Source: Athripsodes cinereus
Taxonomy: Eukaryota > Arthropoda > Insecta > Trichoptera > Leptoceridae
Assembly: GCA_947579605.1 (NCBI GenBank)
Contig: OX388318.1
Span: 12,400,001 to 12,464,000, forward strand
Length of the DNA: 64,000 nt
Reading direction: 5' to 3'
The notes beneath the pieces are model-generated. The model saw only the letters and a list, made by a program, of their open reading frames with translations. It made no database searches and was not told the origin of the DNA. A program made the translations under genes and the position numbers. Below are positions 56,396 to 64,000 of the stretch, one piece after another (within the stretch, counting starts at the first letter, position 1; each line of letters opens with the position of its first letter).

Positions 56396-57174
56396 TAGGG
56401 TGTTAGGTACATTCACTAAAATAAAGTACGTAGAAGCTATGTGAAGGCGTGAATGCGGTTACACTATCGAAAACCTATTTACACCATTTATTTTTTCTGC
56501 ATCCCTGTCAATAGCTTTAATAAAAGTACAAGTATTAGCATTGTTCACAACCTTCCCTGTTTCTCCTTATTATTATTATTAATATTACTTACAAGTTAGT
56601 GTTCAAAAGAGAAAAAGAGACAGAGTTATATTAACAAGAGTAAGTAATAATATGGTGCACAGTAGCGACTTGCAAGTAAGCAGTAATATAGTTTCTATAA
56701 TATTACTTCATAATAATTTTCTATAATATAATGAAATCTAATGATATATTCGAATCCCAAAATGCGTATGGGTGTTTGTTAATGCATCTTCTATGAACAT
56801 CTGTATGCGGAAGGAAGGAAGATAAATAATACCAAACATTCGATATAAAAATATCATCCTTTGGGTAAACATTACAAAATTATACAAATATCATTCATTA
56901 ACAAAGATATTTTAGTTTAAAATAATTAAACAATATCACTAAATTTTCGAAATGTCCATGATTTATCAAAACACAGTTTTTTATGCATTTAACGTTTTAT
57001 TGATACATAGTCTCCAATGACTCATGTATTTACAAAAAATATATACTTTTGAACCTACTATCATAAAAATCGCACTACAAAAAAATTACCAAAATTTAGC
57101 ATCAAATTAGTTTTTTTTTTCGAATATATTCAGTAATAAATTATTTATTTATATCATATTTATTTTTATCCCGT
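56396..57174. other. AT-rich spacer
   Basis: TTATTATTATTATTAATATT tract at 56567-56587; nothing else recognised. Confidence 0.5.
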
Positions 57175-57420
57175 GGAGCACCCGGTAAAGAATTGGTCTC
57201 CCACTCTTCAGCGTGAGTTTTCGAGTGTCCTGTAAAAGGCAGGTGTTCGAAAAAATTAAGACATTTTACATCTTAAATTCAGCGATGAGGTTTGCCACCC
57301 ATCCTGAATGTCTTGATTTTGTGTTGGCACGGAGAGGACAGTTTGCATGTTTCTTACATGCAGCTGATCTACTGGCTACCCCACTTGTGGGATATGCCGT
57401 GATGGTATAGTAGTAGTAGT
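57175..57420 (+). mobile_element. SINE-A, reference full-length copy
   Basis: A ~245-bp non-coding retroelement: CCGTGGAGCACCCGGTAAAG at the 5' side, GAGTTTTCGAGTGTCC, GGTGTTCGAA (a weak B-box-like word), AATTCAGCGATGAGG, CACCCATCCTGAATGTC, GGCACGGAGAGGACAG, TGCATGTTTCTTACATGCA (self-complementary), then the 3' block CTACCCCACTTGTGGGATAT GCCGTGATGGTATAG and five TAG units. CCCAC/GTGGG forms a tight terminal hairpin. The last ~35 bp align with the 3' end of LINE-A (3077-3111) at 30 of 35 aligned positions. No convincing tRNA head, so the source of the 5' part is unknown. At least 14 pieces occur in this window. Confidence 0.85.
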
Positions 57421-57475
57421 AGTATTTATATCATGACGGTATTACCCACAAATGGGGTAGTCAGGGGATTAACGA
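57421..57475 (-). repeat. SINE-A 3' end, tail-to-tail with the previous copy
   Basis: TTTATATCATGACGGTATTA and CCCACAAATGGGGTAGTCAG: the antisense SINE-A 3' block begins where the TAG tail of the sense copy ends. Confidence 0.8.
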
Positions 57476-58562
57476 ATGATCTAAAATATTTATGCACATT
57501 TTCGAGGTATTTTCATCTTACAAATAATTTTCTTTACTTTTCTTCATTTCTCAGAAAGGTTGTTAGCTATAAATACTTAATGTTTTTTTTTTAATTAAAT
57601 TATTATTTCCTGAACGATGTAGGGTTTAAAATCAGTGTTATAATAAAACACGTAGAACGTAGTAGACTGTGATGTACAGCAACGCCACTTCAATACTTAC
57701 TTTTACAAGTACAAGTTTATGTCAAAGCTTGTGTTTGACTACTGTACCTGCATACTGTATTATACCTACAACTTATATCGTAATAATAATACATAATAAT
57801 ATGTTAAATTAGACTACGAAGGTAAAATCTTCAAACACCTATGCTATACATAATATTATAATATAGTTTGCTAACATACTATTTTGTGCAGTCTCTTCAA
57901 CGTTCTTAACAACTTAGAATATACCTGCCTGCTCAAATTCTCTTATGATCTTACTTGCATTATTTAACTCATAAAACATTCTACATAATATACACTTACA
58001 TACATCACTTTATATGCAGTTAACAAACTATATTTGGAACTGTTAAATTACATATCTTCTTCTATAAACATTTTCATAATAAAATGAATTGAAAAGTCTA
58101 CTCTTATTTAACTAAAAACGTTATAAAGAAAATAATGTATAAATAGCTAGTTGTGTTTTTAAGATATGTATATGTCTATCAATCTACTGGTGCCATTATT
58201 CGCCCGATTCTGTTTTAAGTGTGCACTAGTCTACATTGGTATTCTACATATAAACTTGTATCATATAGAATACGAATGTTAGTTCAAGTGTACTTGATTG
58301 TAAAATTTTGTAACGTAATTATTTTAGTTTGAATCAATATAGAATAGGGAGTTATGTCGTATCCCAAAAATGTCGCAAGAAAACTTCAAAATGATATACC
58401 TTTTTGTTAAATTAATGATGTTTGATACATCATCGGTATGTGATTTTTTATGGAAAACCTGTTTTTTTACAGTATACTCGAAAACTTAATTGAAGAAAGA
58501 AGTGGGAGGACTTATTAATATTTATGAGACACTAGTTAGTAGTGGAATTCCATAATTAAATA
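57476..58562. other. AT-rich spacer, nothing recognised
   Basis: Poly-T at 57583-57592; ATAATAATACATAATAATAT near 57782-57801. Confidence 0.5.
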
Positions 58563-58748
58563 AATTGAAATAAGCGTTTGGTTCTATTATAGATTAAACA
58601 ACTCTAAAGAGTCTTATTTCGACCTCTTAGGGTCATTATCAATCTGTGACTGACTGAAAGATTGATTAAAACCTAAGAAGTCATTGAAAGACGTTTCTCG
58701 CGTTTTTATCCATAGTTTAACGAAACCCTTGTTTCAAGTTATTCCAAG
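58563..58748. mobile_element. FB2 inverted-repeat element, copy 3 (both arms)
   Basis: Left arm 58563-58652 and right arm 58748-58660 are inverted over ~85 bp: AATTGAAATAAGCGTTTGG, TATTATAGATTAAACAACTC, CGACCTCTTAGGGTCATTAT CAATC on the left, and their diverged complements on the right, around a short GTGACTGACTGAAAG centre. Read outward from the centre each arm shows TTGATAA (or TTGATTA), a stem like GACCCTAAGAGGTC, then GAAA, a decayed hammerhead order as in Penelope-like ends. It has no coding capacity. Confidence 0.75.
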
Positions 58749-58954
58749 AGTGGATAAACTTTGTTTTTAGAACCTTTCTGATTTGAATTCATTACAAGCA
58801 ATTAAAACTACTAATATAACAAAAATTCGTTATAACCATAAACTTGAAACAATAATATTACTCTCATCAAAACAAGAAAAAAAGTTCATGTTGTATTTTG
58901 AATTAAAATGGAATGTACTGAAAACTATAAGCTGTCTATATAATACCTTTCTAA

Positions 58955-59035
58955 ACTGTCACGGTATGGCTCACAAGTGGAATGGTCAATAGACAAACTT
59001 ATAATAAACATGAATGTTGTCCTCTCCATGCCCAA
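58955..59035 (-). repeat. SINE-A 3' half, antisense
   Basis: CTGTCACGGTATGGCTCACA AGTGGAATGGTCAATAGA, then ATAAACATGAATGTTGTCCT CTCCATGCCCAA, in the order of the antisense SINE-A consensus. Lacks the CTA tail. Confidence 0.75.
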
Positions 59036-59480
59036 TTAGAAGCTTTAAATTTTTTACCTATAATCGATGTTTTAGGAAAATCTTCTTTTACAAAAGACTA
59101 CTTGAAAACTTATTGGAAAGATTAGGAGATTTCTTATATTCAGGAAACTCTAAACTGAATAACAATATTACAAGTAAAGTAAATACTTGTTTGAGCAAAT
59201 CATTAATTAAAGCTGTACGAGTATACTGAACTTTTGTAAAAAATATTGCCTTGAGCTATTTTCAGTGTTCAACGTCTAGCTGAGGTAGGTACATGTCATC
59301 ATTTCAAAATATTTTAATAATTATTAAGGCTTACATACTCAGACGAACTTTCTTCAGAGGGCATTGAACTTTTCCTAAAAACATGTCTAAAAAACTTGTC
59401 TCTAAAGTTCAACTTCACATAATAATAAAACAGTCTCTACATATGTAAAATTACTTACACATTAATGACGAAACGGTTAT
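59036..59480. other. AT-rich spacer
   Basis: A 71-codon frame at 59014-59229 starts inside SINE-A and is not supported. Confidence 0.5.
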
Positions 59481-59530
59481 GGCCGAATACCGAATATCAA
59501 ATAACAACTGATATTCAGTGAGATTCGGCC
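59481..59530. repeat. 50-bp double-stem hairpin (GGCCGAAT / GAATATCA)
   Basis: GGCCGAAT (59481-59488) pairs with ATTCGGCC (59523-59530), and GAATATCA (59492-59499) with TGATATTC (59509-59516), both perfect, around a 9-nt loop. GGCCGAATA words are frequent in insect hAT-type MITEs, so this may be the core of one. No outer TIR is established. Confidence 0.75.
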
Positions 59531-60387
59531 ACTGACCTCTCTTTTTACTTATAAACCGAATAACCTAATTATTGATAAATAAACAAGACTAAGCATATTT
59601 CATTTTACGGCAATGCACCCGCAATCGAGTGATTTATGATGACTAAGCATACTGCACCCCTAATACGAGATGCTAATTTACCAAGATTTAAATGACAGAC
59701 ATTTCCATGAAAAGGGGCCATAACATAACCAATGATGAAAAATATTTGAAACTTTAGGCATTACGTTAAATCACGATTCACTTACCACGATACATGAAAT
59801 CGATTTTAAAAATTAATATTCCTACTTCGCCCACTGACTCATCACACAATGTTTTTTTTTTCATAATGAAAAACAAAAATTGTGTACCCAATATCAGGCT
59901 GAATGAATGAAATGAGAGAAAGTTAAACTAAACCGGATTATTATCGGGTTTCTATTTCATTCCTATGAAGCATTCATGAAGTTGCTACGAGTATGTATGT
60001 AATTTATTTCTGTTTAACTTTTTAGTTGGTTTCAAAGAAACAATATCGCTCCCGTGGTTAAAACCATTTAATCATCTTACTTTTTTATTTGCTCTACATT
60101 GCTACAGTCTACTGAATCATAAAGCAACCGAATATAAAGCAATGAATGTATAGAGGAGGGCAAAGCAGAGGACGACGTACTATCATAGAAAAAATACAGA
60201 TTCAGTGAAAATGTACGAACATCTTATCCATCCAGATGATACACTAACCAACGTACATACATAGTTTAATGCGGCAGATTGCTCAGTCCATATTTATCAA
60301 AAGAATCAAGATTTTTCTATCTTTAAATCTATGTCATTTATTGATGTTAATGTGAGGAAGCCTATCAAAAAAGTAAGATTATTTTAC
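59531..60387. other. AT-rich spacer, nothing recognised
   Basis: ACCGAATAACC at 59557-59567 could be an outlier of the adjacent hairpin. Confidence 0.45.
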
Positions 60388-60553
60388 TGTAGAGGTTGGC
60401 AGAAGCCAAATATCGTAGTTCAGAAATATCGGGGCCTCACACGTATCCAAGAAGTAGAGAAGCTTTTTGGCATCGTCAGAGACAGGGGGGCATTCGCCTG
60501 AGTGATTGTCGATATCAGAGGGACTTGAGATTGTTAAAAAAGAAGAAAAAGTA
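60388..60553 (+). mobile_element. LINE-E C-terminal fragment with GAA tail
   Basis: A frame reads RGLTRIQEVEKLFGIVRDRG, AFA, stop, VIVDIRGT, stop, then AAAAAAGAAGAAAAAG. It lines up with RGVEELFQTAQDRDAYARVI ANVGGT at 40120-40230. One extra nonsense codon; diverged. No TSD seen. Confidence 0.7.
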
Positions 60554-61394
60554 AGCACAGAAAATATTCTTACTTCAATTAGTAAAAAATATTTGAACGT
60601 TAGCCTATTGGTTGAGTCTAGAACTTTCCAACGATAAAGCCTAGTAAAGTATATTTTTATCTGGTTGTCGTTTTTTGATTGAGTATGTTTGGGACCATAT
60701 TTGCCTTAAAACATATCCATATTTAATTGATGAACACAGTAATTTGAAGATAAAGGTGTATTACTATTTAAATCTCCCAATGTGCCTATGACGACAATGA
60801 AAAAGCTTATTCAACGTAAAAACTTTCCGTGGCGAATTAACATTCTCTTATTCATTCATAATAAAATTATAATCTAGTACTAATTAAATATTAATGCATA
60901 TTATGTTCTTCAATTCGTACATACGAGTATGTATGACCAACCTCATGACTCGTGTTCATCCTGTAAACAAATTATATCAATTATTTCTATGAATAACGAG
61001 AATGTTAACAAGGTATTTACTAAAAAATACTTTCAGACACCTTAAAAATATATTCAATCATTTTGGATCAATTATTTTTAGGCACATAATTATGTAGACC
61101 TAGCTTTCCACATGTTCATATCGCAAACATTCTGCATCCCACCATCTTGTAATGCTCCATATATCATTATCCTTGGGGTAGTTTACCACAAAAGAGTGCA
61201 TTTTTTGGATCGAATTGTTTGTATTATTATTTGACCATCTATTTTTTTGACATTCACTTAATCCTATTTCAGTTGCATTTTACCTTATTCAAAAACAATC
61301 TACAACAAAAAATATCTAAAACATAATCAATAGCATTAACTAAGAGTTTTTTTTAATTCATAATTTAATGGAGAGTCTGTAGTTCATTAAAGTA
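60554..61394. other. AT-rich spacer, nothing recognised
   Basis: No open frame or repeat match. Confidence 0.5.
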
Positions 61395-61590
61395 ATATTG
61401 CCAACCTCTTCATCATGGTATTAAGTATTTCTTAGAGGAGCAAAGTGACTCTCACCTACTGCAATGTCCGCTGATGCGGAATGCATGTAATGTGAGTGAC
61501 CTGATGATGGCGAATGACAAGGCGATGTACGTCGCTGCATACTGGAGTGGCAAGGTCTGAAGTCCGGACCCGAAAAGTAAGTAAGTAAGT
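61395..61590 (+). mobile_element. LINE-I C-terminal fragment
   Basis: Frame to TGA near 61560: GIKYFLEEQSDSHLLQCPLM, then RNACNVSDLMMANDKAMYVA AYWSGKV. It shares HLL.CPL, a Cys, an acidic D-L/I, and A..VA.YW with 44178-44310. The AAGTAAGTAAGTAAG repeat that follows (61576-61590) is probably the element's tail. Confidence 0.8.
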
Positions 61591-62460
61591 GTAAGATATT
61601 CTGTTATTTTTACGATTTCTAATGAACTGAAGTTTATGCGTAAAATATATTGTATTTATCGATTTTTATAATGATCAGAAGTTATACAAAGTATACTTTA
61701 ATCTCTTTTAGATTCTTTGCTGTGAAAGCAAAGAAAAAATAAGCTATACAAATCAATGATATTCTAACATTTTCATTACACCATAATATTCATTCTCCCC
61801 TAAATTTTCACCCTAAAAATCAATCAATAAAATAATTTCTTCGTATCTATGATATTATAAATAATATGTACTATGTATATCCATATAACTTGTATAAAAG
61901 TGAATGAAGATTATTTTCCTTCTTTAGCCTACGCAAGGAAGTGCTATGATAGAATCTAATCAATTATTATATGAAATTATAATGTATTATTATGGAACAT
62001 AACTGATTTCCTCTGCTTCCGATACGGAACATTCTATCTATTATTAAAAATGCTTGTACAAAATGTAATGGAATAGGTTGATCTAACAGAATGATGCAAT
62101 ATGAAATTATATAGCAATGAACAAAATAATGTACTAACCTGTTACGAATTAATTTAGATAATAGGTATATACTTTATGAAAATATTAAATTAGGGTTTTG
62201 TTTAACACACGCTTACGTAATGAAGTGGCGCCGCACACATTACTAGGTAAAATAATTATAATTAATTGAAGTTAAGTTTTTCCTAGTATCGTAGGTATGT
62301 TAGTTTTTCATTTTAGTTATGATGAAAAGTTCCTACACACCCTCCCTTAGAGAAAATTTATTAGTTTATGGAAAACTAATAGACATCGCGTAAAGTTAAA
62401 TTTAAGTACTTTTCGAGTCAAACTTGATCGTCGATTCACTGTTCTTATGACTAAAATACC
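61591..62460. other. AT-rich spacer, nothing recognised
   Basis: Featureless up to the hAT MITE target site. Confidence 0.5.
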
Positions 62461-62765
62461 GCTTAGATTAGTAGTCCCCAACCCCCGGTATCGGGACGCC
62501 TAAAGAACACTAATTTTTTTCCAATTTTTATTGTGGTGTATTTTTTTCACTTTATATTTAAATCTCTTAATTCTTTGGTGTAACCATATCTTATTTTAAA
62601 GTCATATTTAAATATTATTAAATCGAAACAATATAAATTTAATTCAAATTATTGAAATTAATAAAATAACAAATAAACAATATAAGCCTCGCTCTCAGCG
62701 GGTCGTAGTGAAATTCTCATGTACCATCCGGTCCACGACGATTAAAAAGTTGGACTGGCTTAGAT
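62461..62765. mobile_element. hAT-type MITE, 289 bp, with 8-bp TSD
   Basis: GCTTAGAT at 62461-62468 and 62758-62765 is a perfect 8-bp duplication. The left end TAGTAGTCCCCAACCCCC and the right end, read inward, CAGTCCAACTTTTTAATCG share the CAGT(GGT)CCCCAAC pattern of hAT termini. Subterminal GC-rich patches (GGTATCGGGACGCC; GGTCCACGACG, CAGCGGGTCG) flank an AT-rich middle. No transposase is encoded. Confidence 0.85.
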
Positions 62766-63044
62766 CATTAATTAGATATTATTTGAGTTTTTCACACTTA
62801 ATACCATGATGAGTTTATTCTCAGATACTCAATGTGAATATGCATGTTCGAAAGCTTATGGACTTATTGTAGAAAGTAATTTCTCAAATAGTAATCAGAA
62901 AAACAACCTCGGACGGTTCTCTTGAAAATTCCATTTTACAACTTTCCGGAAAATTAAATGCTCCTCAATAGTAAAGATTTATAAATTTTCAATTTATAAT
63001 TGATATTATATTGAATAATGTATATTATATTAAAGACGGCCTTA
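62766..63044. other. Spacer, nothing recognised
   Basis: Short unique-looking tract. Confidence 0.45.
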
Positions 63045-63115
63045 ATTTCATTGCATACAGAATACCACTGACTATCCTATTTGTGGAAGATGCCGTGATG
63101 ATATAGATAGAAATA
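63045..63115 (+). repeat. SINE-A 3' end
   Basis: TTGCATACAGAATACCACTG, ACTATCCTATTTGTGGAAGA and TGCCGTGATGATATAGATAG AAA keep the order of the SINE-A 3' block with a GATA-type tail. Confidence 0.75.
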
Positions 63116-64000
63116 CAATCTAGAATTAAATTTCAAAAACTCAATAAATTTTAATGTGGTGTTTGCATATTAAAATAAAATCAACTTAAATAATGTAAAT
63201 AATATTGATGAGTGGAAACATGCCTCCTCTTCTCTGAGGGATTTGGGCTATTAATAAATAAATAAATATTTATTGGCAAAAATATATACGTCTTCCAGTC
63301 AACCCTAACACAAAAAATAATGAAGAAAAGTGTATACCTACTCAACTCATCAATAATAATAATAAAAATAAAAATTCAGAAACCAAAAGTGAAAAAGTTT
63401 TGAATTGATGAATAAATTATATACCTCTATATAAATAAATATACATGAAAATTAAAACAATAATTTAAAAAAATTAAGCAAGTGACACATGAGCATTTGA
63501 TACTACATATAATCAAGGGTTTTTTTTGTAAAAACTTAATGTAATGGAAAAGCAACTCAATATAATTATATATTACCTACTCGTTTTTATGCAGCAGGTT
63601 TTCTATATAAATTTATTATAGCCTAAAATAAAAATAACGATGTTCCATAACCCATTAAACTAATTTCCGTCATTTCAAAGTACTTTGGAAGCTACTATCA
63701 ACTTATTTCTACTTACAAAATAATGAAACTTCATAATATACATAGACATTGTACTTTGTAATACTCGTAGTAGCTAGCTAGTAATAGGCAGGACAACAAT
63801 ATGTATGAAGAATTGAAGGAATAAAAAATGAAGCGAACGTATTAAATTAATAGCTGCTTTCAATACAATGAATGAGATACACAGTATGGTAGGTGTGTTT
63901 GTGTGTAAATATGTTATACGCCCTACGCTAATATTATTTGAGTCTGTTTGTTAATAAATATATTTAGCTGAACTCATGTCTTTTAAAGACTGTTTCATCA
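63116..64000. other. AT-rich spacer with a possible antisense LINE tail
   Basis: AATAAATAAATAAATATTTA TTGGCAAAAATATATACG at 63253-63291 looks like an antisense TAAA-tailed LINE end of the LINE-H or LINE-J sort, but the match is too short to assign. Nothing recognised from 63480 on. Confidence 0.4.

Noticed and set aside
1..64000. CRISPR array, phage or prokaryotic defence system
   Set aside because: No regularly spaced repeats with unique spacers, no operon-like gene runs and no ribosome-binding sites; all coding remnants are eukaryotic retrotransposons.

Overview
The window looks like 64 kb of AT-rich nuclear DNA from an insect. The evidence is eukaryotic non-LTR retrotransposons, tRNA-derived SINEs, non-autonomous Helitrons, Tc1/mariner-like and hAT-like MITEs, and 3' repeat tails of the kind common in lepidopteran and hemipteran genomes. 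The order cannot be fixed from this sequence. I found no host protein-coding gene, no exon I could defend, and no tRNA, rRNA, CRISPR or prokaryotic operon structure. It is a transposon graveyard, either intergenic or inside a very large intron.

Layout. 1-3.2 kb: LINE-A, a LINE whose 3' tail is built on TATAG units, as an antisense fragment at the left edge and as a 5'-truncated copy at 1864-3129 with a 9-bp target-site duplication (TSD). 3.8-9.6 kb: pieces of SINE-B, a possible 1.8-kb non-coding element with inverted termini, a 182-bp mariner-type MITE, a hAT-like candidate, and two hammerhead-like motifs of Penelope type. 9.7-26.7 kb: scattered LINE and SINE remnants. 27.0-30.2 kb: the best preserved element, a full-length 3.15-kb RTE-type LINE (minus strand, 10-bp TSD) whose endonuclease-reverse transcriptase frame is broken only by one in-frame amber codon. 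31.7-38.4 kb: a GC-rich structured island, SINE-A, a 544-bp foldback element, a 347-bp Helitron with all its end signals, another LINE 3' half, and a small LINE-A copy with a TSD. 38.9-44.3 kb: a second Helitron terminus, an R1-like LINE 3' half, a nested insertion with a 14-bp TSD, and antisense LINE ends. 45-64 kb: SINE-C, short hairpins, an unexplained 76-codon frame, further LINE and SINE pieces, two more members of an inverted-repeat family, and a 289-bp hAT-type MITE with an 8-bp TSD.

How the parts fit. Each LINE family carries its own 3' repeat tail (TATAG, GAT, GAA, TTATTA, TTTA), as expected for target-primed reverse transcription by several independent lineages. The most informative relation is between LINE-A and SINE-A: they share their last ~35 bp, so LINE-A probably supplied the enzyme that spread SINE-A, the most frequent repeat here. 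A second theme is inverted-repeat DNA: the 544-bp foldback with a ~20-bp iterated motif, and a family of inverted repeats resembling paired Penelope-type ends with decayed hammerhead cores.
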